DNA of 7,882 nt from Bacillota bacterium (lineage in GTDB: Bacteria; Bacillota; Clostridia; Acetivibrionales; DSM-1351), in the NCBI GenBank assembly GCA_023415305.1, contig JAEZKZ010000051.1:1-7882 (forward strand). The letters are read 5' to 3'. Shown piece by piece: positions 1 through 7,316 of the stretch (position 1 is the first letter of the stretch; each line of letters starts with the position of its first letter). A program made the position numbers and the translations under genes. Below the pieces are notes generated by a model. That model was not told the origin of the DNA and searched no databases. It was given only the letters and a program-made list of their open reading frames with translations.

Positions 1-2821
1 AGGGTGGAGTGATGGAGTTACAACAGCAACAAGAACAGATAATAGTGTAACAAGCGACATCACAGTAACTGCAAACTTTGCAATAAATGAGTATACGCTA
101 ACCTACACAGCAGGAGCAAATGGAACATTAACTGGCATATTAACACAGACAGTAAACCATGGAGCAAATGGATCAGCAGTAACAGCAACACCAAACAGTG
201 GTTATCATTTTGTAGGGTGGAGCGATGGTGTTGCAACGGCAACAAGAACAGATAGTAATGTAACAGACAACATCGCGGTAACTGCAACCTTTGCAATAAA
301 TCAATATACGCTAACCTACACAGCAGGAGCAAACGGAACAATAACAGGAACAGCAACACAGACAGTAAATAGTGGAGCAAATGGTTCGGCAGTAACAGCA
401 ACACCAAACAGCGGTTATCATTTTGTAGGGTGGAGCGATGGTGTTGCAACAGCAACAAGAACAGATAGTAATGTAACAGATGACATCACGGTAAGTGCAA
501 ACTTTGAAATAAATCCTTTAACAGATGCCGAAGCACCTGTAATAATTACTCAGCCGCAGGCTAAGACAGTAAATGTAAGTGAAACAGCAGAACTTACAGT
601 AGAAGCATCAGCAGCGAGTGGAACAGTTACCTACCAATGGTACAGCAACAGTACAAATAGTACAGTAGGAGCAAGTCCAATAGCAGGAGCAACAAGCCAA
701 ACCTATTCAGTGCCAACAGCGGCAGCAGGAATTACCTACTACTACTGTATAGTAACCAATACTGATAACTCTAAAACTGGTGTAAAAACTGCAACAGCGG
801 TAAGTAATATTGTTAGTGTAACGATAAACTCATTAACAGATGCGGCAGCACCAGTTATAATTGAACAGCCACAAAGTCAGTCAGTAACAATCGGAGAACC
901 TGTTGAGCTCTCTATAGTTGCAACAGGAAGCGGAACACTGAGCTATAAATGGTACAGAAGTTCAGAACTATCTACTGAAAACGGTGTAGAGCTTCAGGTC
1001 ACATCTGGTTCAGCAATATCTACGACTGGTACAGCAATACAGGTGTCCACAAATTCACCGGGTACAACATATTACTATTGCATAGTTACCAACACAGATA
1101 ATACAAAGACCGGAGCAAAAACCGCATCAACGGTTAGTGATATAGTAAGTGTAACTGTAAATACATTAACTGATGCACCGGCACCTGTAATAGTTGAACA
1201 GCCACAGAACAGAACGGCTAATATCGGAGGAACTGTTCAGCTGTCAGTAACAGCTACAGGAAGCGGAGTCCTAAGCTATCAATGGTACAGCAATACAGTG
1301 GCGTCTGCTTCTGGCGGAATTCTAGTACAGAACTCATCGGGTTCAGCAATACAAATACCCGCAAATGCTGCCGGTACGACATACTATTATTGTATAATAA
1401 CCAACACCGATAATACTAAAACAGGGACAAAGACTGCTTCCATTACCAGTAACCTTGCTCAGGTGATAGTAAATGCACCGAATCCGCAGTCACCGTCAAC
1501 ACCATCCACACCATCTTCATCACCTTCTTCATCAACACCATCGGCAACACCACCGGCACAGGAGGGAAAAGGCAAGGCAGAAGGAACAGTTAACGGAAAG
1601 CCCGCTGATATTGGAACAACTGAAACAACTAAACGTGGTGATCAAACAGTGGTTACAGTCTCAGTAGATTCTCAGGCAATAATGCAGAAACTCGAGAGTG
1701 AAGGGAATAAATCAGTTGTTACTATTCCTGTGGGGAATGCAGATATTGGAGTTGGAACTCTGACAGGTGACCTGGTTAAGAATATGGAAAAAAGAGATGC
1801 TGTTTTAGAGATCAAAACCGATAATGTATCGTATATATTACCTGCTAGGAATATAAATATTGACGCTATTGCCCAGCAAATCGGGTCAGCAGTTCAGTTA
1901 AAGGAAATCAAGGTGGAGATTGAGATATCAAAGGTCTCACCCGAACAAGTCAAAGGTATTGAAAGCTTTGCAAAAAAAGGGGAGTATACTTTAACAGTAC
2001 CGCCTGTAGATATTAATATTACATGTACTGGCAATAATAAAACAGTAGACGTAAGCAAATTTAACGAATATGTAGCAAGAATCATAGCAATTCCAATAGG
2101 TGTAGATCCTAAGAAAATCACAACAGGTGTAGTTGTTAACCCTGATGGAACGGTTAGACATGTACCGACAGTGGTAATTGTTCAGGATGGGAAATACTAT
2201 GCAAAAATAAACAGCTTGACAAATAGTACCTATACCATTATATATCACCCTGTAGAATTCGCTGACGTAAATGATAGAAAGTGGGTTAAGGATGCAGCAA
2301 ATGATATGGGCTCCAGGATGATCGTAAGTGGCAGTGATGACAATTTGTTTGATCCTGACAAAGAGATAACCCGTGCAGAATTTGCTGAAATCATTGTAAA
2401 GGCTCTTGGAATTAAGCCTTATACTGGTAAAAGCTTATTTTCGGATGTTAAGGAAGACAATTCGAGATTCGGTTATATAATGGCTGCTCATGAGTATGGA
2501 TTGATAACAGGTAAAGGCAATAACAGGTTTGCACCTGATGATAAGATTACCCGTGAGCAAGCCCTGACTATTATTTCAAAGGCCATGTCCATAACCGGTC
2601 TCAGCTCTGATATGGGTGAACAGGAAATAAGTGAGATACTTGCATCCTATAAGGATTCAGGCAAGGTATCTTCATGGGCAAGAGAAAGTGTTGCTGCTTG
2701 CTTGAAGCTTGAAATTACTTCTGGAAAAGGAAATGGACTAATTTCTCCTAAATCAAATATTACAAAGGCGGAGATTGCAGTGTTTATACAAAAGCTGCTT
2801 AAAAAATCCAATTTGATTTAG
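1..2821 (+). CDS. SLH-anchored surface protein with InlB-like and Ig-like repeats (5' partial)
   Basis: The frame is open from base 2 to the TAG at 2819-2821, giving 939 visible residues. The ATG at 710 is internal and the true start and signal peptide lie upstream. Visible order: part of one and two full 71-residue InlB-B-like repeats (about 1-171); three Ig-like modules of 105-111 residues (173, 278 and 389 onward), each with a YYYC(I)(V/I)TNTDN motif; a Ser/Thr/Pro linker (about 492-520); a pre-SLH beta-rich domain (about 521-750); and three SLH domains (about 753-805, 812-866, 882-939) with TRAE (790), TREQ (850) and TKAE (921) motifs. SLH trimers in this family bind secondary cell wall polymer, so the protein is inferred to sit on the cell surface with its repeats outward. 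Ligand or partner is unknown; adhesion or a structural S-layer-associated role are both possible. Thr and Ala codons in the repeats are mostly ACA and GCA. The call is sure for architecture, not for function. Confidence 0.93.
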   Translation, partial: GWSDGVTTATRTDNSVTSDITVTANFAINEYTLTYTAGANGTLTGILTQTVNHGANGSAVTATPNSGYHFVGWSDGVATATRTDSNVTDNIAVTATFAINQYTLTYTAGANGTITGTATQTVNSGANGSAVTATPNSGYHFVGWSDGVATATRTDSNVTDDITVSANFEINPLTDAEAPVIITQPQAKTVNVSETAELTVEASAASGTVTYQWYSNSTNSTVGASPIAGATSQTYSVPTAAAGITYYYCIVTNTDNSKTGVKTATAVSNIVSVTINSLTDAAAPVIIEQPQSQSVTIGEPVELSIVATGSGTLSYKWYRSSELSTENGVELQVTSGSAISTTGTAIQVSTNSPGTTYYYCIVTNTDNTKTGAKTASTVSDIVSVTVNTLTDAPAPVIVEQPQNRTANIGGTVQLSVTATGSGVLSYQWYSNTVASASGGILVQNSSGSAIQIPANAAGTTYYYCIITNTDNTKTGTKTASITSNLAQVIVNAPNPQSPSTPSTPSSSPSSSTPSATPPAQEGKGKAEGTVNGKPADIGTTETTKRGDQTVVTVSVDSQAIMQKLESEGNKSVVTIPVGNADIGVGTLTGDLVKNMEKRDAVLEIKTDNVSYILPARNINIDAIAQQIGSAVQLKEIKVEIEISKVSPEQVKGIESFAKKGEYTLTVPPVDINITCTGNNKTVDVSKFNEYVARIIAIPIGVDPKKITTGVVVNPDGTVRHVPTVVIVQDGKYYAKINSLTNSTYTIIYHPVEFADVNDRKWVKDAANDMGSRMIVSGSDDNLFDPDKEITRAEFAEIIVKALGIKPYTGKSLFSDVKEDNSRFGYIMAAHEYGLITGKGNNRFAPDDKITREQALTIISKAMSITGLSSDMGEQEISEILASYKDSGKVSSWARESVAACLKLEITSGKGNGLISPKSNITKAEIAVFIQKLLKKSNLI
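2..514 (+). repeat. Tandem 213-bp repeats encoding InlB-B-like modules
   Basis: The motif beginning GGGTGGAG(T/C)GATGG occurs at 2, 215 and 428, exactly 213 bases (71 codons) apart. Full units run 92-304 and 305-517, each starting YTLTYTAGANG and containing GYHFVGWSDG; the unit cut by the window edge covers 2-91. The last unit departs from the pattern near 506, where the Ig-like section begins. By eye the two full units agree at roughly nine bases in ten, with many differences silent. The protein pattern matches the divergent InlB B-repeat (Flg_new_2 type) found in surface proteins of Firmicutes. More copies probably lie upstream. Confidence 0.85.
518..1474 (+). repeat. Three degenerate Ig-like module repeats
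   Basis: Each unit opens with LTDAxAPVI(I/V)xQPQ (codons at 518, 833 and 1166) and runs through a (Y/S)Y(Q/K)WY core to a YYYC(I)(V/I)TNTDN(S/T)KTG motif near its end. Spacing is 315 then 333 bases, the longer second unit having extra residues in its central loop. Only the second of the two usual Ig cysteines is present, so no intradomain disulfide is expected. DNA identity between units is much lower than in the upstream InlB-like units, which points to an older duplication. Confidence 0.8.
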
Positions 2822-2905
2822 TTTCAGCCACAGACGCAAGATGTATCTTATCATGAGTTTAATCTTGGTTTAATAAATTAAGCATTTGGACATTTCTATA
2901 AGTAT

Positions 2906-2954
2906 AATCCCTGGGGAAAGGCTATTTGGTTCACACCCCGGGGATTTATTTTGT
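2906..2954 (+). terminator. Intrinsic terminator after the SLH protein gene
   Basis: AATCCCTGGGG (2906-2916) pairs with CCCCGGGGATT (2936-2946) as an 11-bp stem with one T-G wobble and a 19-base loop. It is followed by the T-rich tract TTTATTTTGT. It lies about 85 bases past the stop at 2821 and about 50 bases before the end of the convergent carboxypeptidase gene. The opposite strand has a poorer T tract after the stem, so it should act mainly on the plus strand. Confidence 0.8.
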
Positions 2955-3003
2955 CTGTATCCGAAATAATCCATATGAACCTCAAGACTACTGAAAGAAC
3001 AGT

Positions 3004-4110
3004 TTACTCTTCACTGCTCTTATCAATCGTCAGAAGTAAATTATCACTGTTTACAATTTCTAAACTGACATATTTCATAAGCTCGGGATCAATATATACC
3101 TTCTGGGCTCTCTCTGCACCAATAAAAACACTTTTGCTGTTTTCTAGAACCTCACCTTTAGAAATTTTTTCATAAAATTCTTCCAGACATAAATTATACT
3201 CAGCTAAATAACTGCTTAGAGATACACCCACATACCTTATGTGCCAGGGCTCATAAACACTGCCGGTTAACAGGGTTTTATCACTGGGGTACCTAATGAT
3301 AAAACCAAACCTGTAAAGATTTTTATCAAGCCATACCTGTTCCTTTGTACCCTCAAAATCATTTCTGTGTCGGCCATTTACGCTGAATATGTCCAGAGAC
3401 AGCCCTGTATGGTGCTCTGAGTTGCCTGGTAGGGCCACCAGTTGACGAGTTCTGGAAAGGGCTTCTTTATATGTTTTCGAGGTCTTTTTAAAGCTGTCCA
3501 GATTTGAATTGAATATCAGTTGTTGAGCATAAATACTTCTATAAGCACTGTTTATAATAAACTCTTTAATACCATCCTCTTTAGCAGCTGCCACCATTGA
3601 ATACAGTGCATCTAGAGTGCAGGGAATAAGCTTTAGATTAGGATACTCCAGCTTTACTTTACTTGCACTAATTGGTATAAGATCCTTTGGCGAAAAGTCC
3701 TTTGGTAGGGGATTGTCCTTGTTGATCAAAAGCTTTGAAATGCTGTTCTGCTCACAAATCAGCTCTTTCATGAGTGTAGTGTTAATTGAATCAGGGGTAG
3801 TGGCTGTCAGGTAAAAGGTATTTTCTTTTTGCAAAACTGATATGGCTTTTCGGTCTTTTAGCTGTATTTGTCGGAGTTCTCTAAAAATGCTTGTAGATTT
3901 TGTGACAGCTGAGTCGAGTGTAACAGTGGGTTCAGTTGTAACAGCGGATTCTGTTGTAGTAACGGCTTTGGTCGGAGATCTTCCTACAAGAGTAGGACTT
4001 TCTTCAGGTACAGAATATGTTATATCCTGAGAGAGGGAAGGCTTATCACAGCCTGAAAGAAGGGTGAAGAGTTGTAGAACTAGCAAAAATATGTAAATCA
4101 TTCTTTTCAT
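3004..4110 (-). CDS. VanY-type D-alanyl-D-alanine carboxypeptidase lipoprotein (peptidase M15B)
   Basis: This 368-residue protein should be a zinc peptidase that removes the terminal D-Ala from peptidoglycan stem peptides on the outer face of the membrane. A short basic start (MKR) and hydrophobic stretch lead to the lipobox LLSG-Cys21, so it is probably a lipoprotein. A Thr/Ser/Val-rich tether covers about 30-75. The catalytic domain holds LLINKDNPLPKDF (127-139), SAYRS (188-192), SEHHTGLSLD (231-240) and EPWHIRYVG (287-295). By family comparison His233, Asp240 and His290 are the zinc ligands and Glu287 the catalytic base, all present. I chose ATG 4110 over GTG 4122 because GGAGGG lies 4 bases before it and the GTG would place that site inside the gene. 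It is convergent with the SLH gene and divergent from the glucosidase gene. No van regulatory or ligase genes are adjacent, so ordinary wall maturation is likelier than glycopeptide resistance. Confidence 0.9.
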   Translation of the reverse strand: MKRMIYIFLLVLQLFTLLSGCDKPSLSQDITYSVPEESPTLVGRSPTKAVTTTESAVTTEPTVTLDSAVTKSTSIFRELRQIQLKDRKAISVLQKENTFYLTATTPDSINTTLMKELICEQNSISKLLINKDNPLPKDFSPKDLIPISASKVKLEYPNLKLIPCTLDALYSMVAAAKEDGIKEFIINSAYRSIYAQQLIFNSNLDSFKKTSKTYKEALSRTRQLVALPGNSEHHTGLSLDIFSVNGRHRNDFEGTKEQVWLDKNLYRFGFIIRYPSDKTLLTGSVYEPWHIRYVGVSLSSYLAEYNLCLEEFYEKISKGEVLENSKSVFIGAERAQKVYIDPELMKYVSLEIVNSDNLLLTIDKSSEE

Positions 4111-4114
4111 AGAG

Positions 4115-4120
4115 CCCTCC
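4115..4120 (-). promoter_or_regulatory. Ribosome binding site deciding the carboxypeptidase start
   Basis: Read on the minus strand, GGAGGG stands 4 bases before ATG 4110. The GTG at 4122 immediately overlaps this site and has no Shine-Dalgarno sequence of its own, so the shorter reading, which starts directly with the lipoprotein signal peptide, is preferred. Confidence 0.8.
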
Positions 4121-4265
4121 ACATAGAAAAAGTTGAGTAAAACAAGTCTAAGCCTGTCCCATAAATTAGCAAATGAGTTAACATTTAAAACAGCCGAAAC
4201 TTAAATTGGTTCCATAATTTACTATTAATATATGTAGAAAAGGATTTTTTTATTTATGAGTAAAT

Positions 4266-4306
4266 ATAAAATTCTATAACACCTAAAGGAATTTTATGCT
4301 AGGCAT
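4266..4306. promoter_or_regulatory. Adjacent inverted repeats in the divergent control region
   Basis: ATAAAATTC (4266-4274) and GAATTTTAT (4289-4297) form a perfect 9-bp inverted repeat with a 14-base gap. It is overlapped at its right end by ATGC-TAG-GCAT (4296-4306). No T tract follows, so this is unlikely to be a terminator. The position, 80-120 bases upstream of the glucosidase start, suits protein binding sites or 5' leader structure. The rest of 4121-4260 is AT-rich with no convincing promoter; a weak minus-strand pair TTGCTA and TAGACT could serve the carboxypeptidase gene. Confidence 0.35.
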
Positions 4307-4324
4307 AGAATAAATCATTATGTT

Positions 4325-4368
4325 TTGTAAATAATACAGGGACTGTATTAACAAAGTTGTAAATAATA
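4325..4368. promoter_or_regulatory. Candidate operator: 19-bp palindrome with flanking direct repeats
   Basis: TAATACAG-GGA-CTGTATTA (4332-4350) is a perfect inverted repeat with 8-base arms and a 3-base centre. The 12-base word TTGTAAATAATA occurs at 4325-4336 and again at 4357-4368, 32 bases (about three helical turns) apart. The first copy overlaps the palindrome's left arm. The palindrome ends 37 bases before the glucosidase ATG, a usual place for a repressor operator. A possible promoter, TTGTAA (4325-4330) and TATTAA (4346-4351) with 15-base spacing, would be covered by it. No regulator gene is adjacent, so the binding protein cannot be named. Confidence 0.45.
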
Positions 4369-4387
4369 TTTCGAGGGGGGGCAAACT

Positions 4388-6055
4388 ATGTGGTGGAAGG
4401 ATGGAGTAATATACCAGATTTATCCGAGAAGCTTCAAGGACTCAAATGGAGATGGAATCGGGGATATAAAAGGTATTACTCAAAAGCTGGATTATTTGAA
4501 TAACGGAACCCCGGATTCTTTGGGCGTAGATGCAATATGGATTTCACCGTTTTTCAAGTCTCCTATGAAGGACTTTGGATATGATATTTCGGACTATCGT
4601 GACATAGACCCCATGTTTGGTACGCTTGCAGACTTTAAAGAACTATTAGCCGAAGCACATAAGAGGCATATACATATAATCATCGATATGGTTTTGAACC
4701 ATACTTCCGACCAGCATCCGTGGTTTATGGAATCACGTCAGAGCAGGGACAATTCTAAAGCCGACTGGTATATATGGCACTCCGGGAGAAAATCCAGAAC
4801 CGGTAAAAATGGACCAGTTATTCGTGGAAAACGCCCCAATAACTGGTTTGCACAGTTTGAATTAAAGAATGCCTGGTGGTATGAACCTAAAAGGAAACAG
4901 TTCTACCTTGGAACATTTACACGGCACCAGCCTGAGTTAAATTGGCGTAATCAGGGCTTAAGGGAAGAAATGTTTGATCTGGCAAGGTACTGGCTGGATA
5001 TGGGGGTAGATGGCTTCAGGCTTGATGTAATCAACTGGTTTATAAAAGATGATCAATTCAGAAGCAACCCTTATACGTTGAAAAGCATTGATTTGCAGCG
5101 ACATATTTATGATAGAAACAGGCCTGAAACTATAGATATTTGCCGTCAGCTCAGAAAGATAACCGATGAGTACGAGGAAAGAATGATGGTTGGGGAGGTA
5201 TTTACCGATAGCGCAGAAACTGCCTCGGAATACTGCGGAGATGGAAAGGATGCTCTCCATATGGCCTTCAACTTCAACTTCCTGTTTCAGCCCTGGAAGG
5301 CAGAGCGGTTTTATAACTCAATAATTAATTGGTATGACAGCCTGAAGGGGGAAGCCTGGCCAAACTTTACCTTCAGCAACCATGACAACCTTCGGCACAG
5401 CTTACGTTATAGTAAAGGTAAGGATACCCTTGCGCGCTGCCGGGTGGCGGCGGCACTGTTGCTGACAGTAAGAGGGACCCCCTTTATTTATTACGGAGAG
5501 GAGCTGGGAATGGATGGCGGAAAGCTGAAAAGGAAGGATATGAAGGACCCTCTCAGCTATAAAACCTGGCCTTTAAAGAGATTTTGCCGCGACCTGGCCA
5601 GGACGCCCATGCAGTGGGATTCAAGTGAAAATGCAGGTTTCACTGGAGCAGGAGCAAAACCCTGGCTTCCAGTAGATAGTGAATATGTAACAAATAATGT
5701 TGCATCGCAGGAAAGTGACCCCACATCACTTCTGAACTTTTATAAAAAGCTCATTTGGCTTAGAAAACAGCAGCCTTTACTAAAGGCAGGAGAAATAAGA
5801 CTATTAAAGGAATACCTTCCGCGGGTGCTGGCTTATAAACGAATCTCTGACACAGGGAAGTTATTAATACTTCTGAATTTTAAAGGAGAAAGTGTATCTG
5901 TACAATTACCCTATGAGGAGAAAGCAGACTTCAGGGTTTTGTTGGGTACTCATAGGGAGGAATTTGATGAAGTATCAGCAGAAGCTGTAAGCAATATCCA
6001 TACTATCGTACTCGAAAAGTATGAAGTACTGATATTGGATTGCTCCGGCAAATAA
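4388..6055 (+). CDS. GH13 alpha-glucosidase, oligo-1,6-glucosidase type
   Basis: This 555-residue enzyme has the usual length for cytoplasmic oligo-1,6-glucosidases (MalL-like) and no signal peptide. It should release glucose from the non-reducing ends of short alpha-glucans such as isomaltose or related oligosaccharides. Visible motifs are the calcium loop DSNGDGIGD (18-26), region I DMVLNH (100-105), QPELNW (181-186), region II GFRLDVINW (209-217) with nucleophile Asp213, region III MVGEVF with acid/base Glu270, region IV SNHDN (330-334) with Asp333, and RTPMQWD (405-411). Val214 directly after the nucleophile is the residue associated with alpha-1,6 over alpha-1,4 specificity in characterised relatives. 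A small beta C-terminal domain follows from about 470. A long G-rich ribosome binding site (4374-4381) lies 6 bases before the ATG. No sugar transporter, phosphotransferase component or regulator is adjacent, so substrate entry is encoded elsewhere. Trehalose-6-phosphate hydrolase and sucrose-active relatives are the main alternatives. Confidence 0.9.
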   Translation: MWWKDGVIYQIYPRSFKDSNGDGIGDIKGITQKLDYLNNGTPDSLGVDAIWISPFFKSPMKDFGYDISDYRDIDPMFGTLADFKELLAEAHKRHIHIIIDMVLNHTSDQHPWFMESRQSRDNSKADWYIWHSGRKSRTGKNGPVIRGKRPNNWFAQFELKNAWWYEPKRKQFYLGTFTRHQPELNWRNQGLREEMFDLARYWLDMGVDGFRLDVINWFIKDDQFRSNPYTLKSIDLQRHIYDRNRPETIDICRQLRKITDEYEERMMVGEVFTDSAETASEYCGDGKDALHMAFNFNFLFQPWKAERFYNSIINWYDSLKGEAWPNFTFSNHDNLRHSLRYSKGKDTLARCRVAAALLLTVRGTPFIYYGEELGMDGGKLKRKDMKDPLSYKTWPLKRFCRDLARTPMQWDSSENAGFTGAGAKPWLPVDSEYVTNNVASQESDPTSLLNFYKKLIWLRKQQPLLKAGEIRLLKEYLPRVLAYKRISDTGKLLILLNFKGESVSVQLPYEEKADFRVLLGTHREEFDEVSAEAVSNIHTIVLEKYEVLILDCSGK

Positions 6056-6135
6056 AAAATATATTCGAAGCCAATCCGCAGGAGCAAACGCTGTTAATAA
6101 TCACAAGGTCGCACCGTCGGTGAAGCACCGACCAC
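6056..6135. repeat. Hairpin-rich convergent spacer, possible repeat fragment
   Basis: This spacer lies between the glucosidase stop and the end of the transporter gene. It contains GTCGGTG-AAG-CACCGAC (6116-6132), a 7-bp stem with a 3-base loop. An alternative 5-bp outer pairing, GGTCG (6107-6111) with CGACC (6129-6133), is possible. Neither strand shows a T tract after the stem, so it is not a standard intrinsic terminator, though it might still end transcription of both genes. The word GCAAACGCTG (6084-6093) reappears inverted at 7343-7352 inside the other hairpin-rich spacer. Confidence 0.4.
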
Positions 6136-7023
6136 TTAACGTCCTCTGACAAAAATAAGACTGAGCATAATCAACAGCATGCCTCCAATTTGTACAAAGG
6201 ATACAGTTTCCTTAAGAACAAGAACACCTCCCAGAATAGACACGACAGGTATAAGGTTTAGAAACATTGATGAAACAGTAGCTCCAAGGCCTTTTACAGC
6301 AACATTATAAAGGTAATAGGCCAAGGCGGAACACAGGAGAGAGAGGTATAACAGATTTGCCAGAGAGTATGCAGATAAACCTTTCCACTGGCTTATCTCA
6401 GGTATGATAAAAGGTATAAAAAGAAGAGAGGCGGCAGCCATCTGGTATGCTGTTATTACAATGCCGTTATACTTTCCGGAAAGGCTTTTACATATTATAG
6501 TATAGATTACCCAGGTAACCATGGCTCCAATCATTAGGATATTTCCTTTTGTATAGCCTGAAGAAAAGTCCAGCCCCTTCTCAAATATGACCAAAAACAC
6601 CCCTGTAATCGATACTATAACACAGCTGATTACTCTGGCAGTGATTTTATATTTATAAAATAATGATTCTGTTATCAGTGTAAAAATAGGAACGGCAGCC
6701 ACTATAATTGAAGCATTAGAAGCGGTTGTATACTTAAGCCCGATATTTTCAAATAAAAAATATAAAACAATTCCAAAAAAAGCCGAGGCAAACACCAGTA
6801 AAACATCTTTCAATGCCATTTTAACAAACAACTTCTTAAATAATAATACTATTAACAAAGCTCCTGCAGCAATTATCTGACGGAAAAATGCTATGGAGAT
6901 AGGTGGAAGATCCTGAAGCAGAATCTTTGTACTTACAAAGGAATATCCCCAAAATATAACTGTTAACATAATAGATATTAACGCAAATAATTTTTTATGT
7001 CTCTCTTTATTCATATTATTCAT
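6136..7023 (-). CDS. EamA/DMT-superfamily membrane transporter
   Basis: The protein of 295 residues has about ten hydrophobic helices and two EamA halves (about 12-146 and 159-292), the standard size and layout of drug/metabolite transporters of the RhaT/YdcZ-like type. Family-typical stretches include FWGYSFVSTK (24-33), KYTTASNASIIVAAVPIF (97-114) and FLNLIPVVSILGG (254-266) followed by the conserved Glu272 near LKETV. Members export or import small metabolites such as amino acids; the substrate cannot be read from sequence. I prefer ATG 7023 because GGTGG stands 8 bases upstream (7032-7036) and the helix pattern then begins normally. GTG 7068 has no ribosome binding site, and ATG 7014 is a third possibility. 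It is convergent with the glucosidase gene and divergent from the small membrane protein gene, so it is probably transcribed alone. Confidence 0.88.
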   Translation of the reverse strand: MNNMNKERHKKLFALISIMLTVIFWGYSFVSTKILLQDLPPISIAFFRQIIAAGALLIVLLFKKLFVKMALKDVLLVFASAFFGIVLYFLFENIGLKYTTASNASIIVAAVPIFTLITESLFYKYKITARVISCVIVSITGVFLVIFEKGLDFSSGYTKGNILMIGAMVTWVIYTIICKSLSGKYNGIVITAYQMAAASLLFIPFIIPEISQWKGLSAYSLANLLYLSLLCSALAYYLYNVAVKGLGATVSSMFLNLIPVVSILGGVLVLKETVSFVQIGGMLLIMLSLIFVRGR

Positions 7024-7169
7024 AAAGTAAACCACCACTATATCATCTTTAAGGTATAATTCTCTCACAATAAAAGAAGTTTATCAACATATGCTGAATA
7101 GTAACAAAATAATTTCATCAATGAAAGATATGATTTAATCACTTGCAAAAATTCTGATATTGATCCGAA

Positions 7170-7197
7170 TTGAAATGGTTTATTTATTTAATATAGA
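7170..7197 (+). promoter_or_regulatory. Candidate vegetative promoter for the small membrane protein
   Basis: TTGAAA (7170-7175) and TATAGA (7192-7197) are spaced by 16 bases. They match the vegetative consensus at five and four of six positions. Use of this promoter would give a leader of roughly 220 bases before ATG 7428. In AT-rich DNA such matches arise often, so this is only a candidate; TATAAT at 7257-7262 is an alternative with a weak -35. Confidence 0.3.
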
Positions 7198-7316
7198 AAA
7201 GTGAAACTAATACAGGCTTACCATTCTACTGGAATTTTCCTTGTGAATATTAACTCTATAATCTGTAAATAATACGCAATGAAACAGAATTGCAATAGTA
7301 CCGCAGAGTTTTTAAT

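Noticed and set aside
60..458. Minus-strand open frame of 132 residues rich in Leu and His
   Set aside because: It lies opposite the 213-bp repeats of the surface protein gene and its composition is the mirror of the GCA/ACA-rich repeat codons. No ribosome binding site or family resemblance was seen.
710..712. ATG as the start of the surface protein gene
   Set aside because: The same frame is open without a stop back to base 2 and encodes clear repeat modules. The ATG falls inside the first Ig-like module with no ribosome binding site.
1894..2248. Two minus-strand open frames inside the surface protein gene
   Set aside because: They overlap the pre-SLH domain coding sequence, lack ribosome binding sites and show no recognisable protein pattern.
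3617..4030. Two plus-strand open frames opposite the carboxypeptidase gene
   Set aside because: They are antisense to a gene with all expected catalytic motifs and have no independent support.
3004..4110. Glycopeptide-resistance vanY cassette
   Set aside because: No van ligase, dehydrogenase, VanX or two-component genes are adjacent, and VanY-type lipoproteins are ordinary wall enzymes in clostridia.
4958..5260. Minus-strand open frame of 100 residues inside the glucosidase gene
   Set aside because: It is antisense to the catalytic core of a well-supported GH13 enzyme and has no family resemblance.
6107..6133. Intrinsic terminator for the convergent glucosidase and transporter genes
   Set aside because: The stem is sound, but neither strand has a following T tract, so a standard terminator is not supported.
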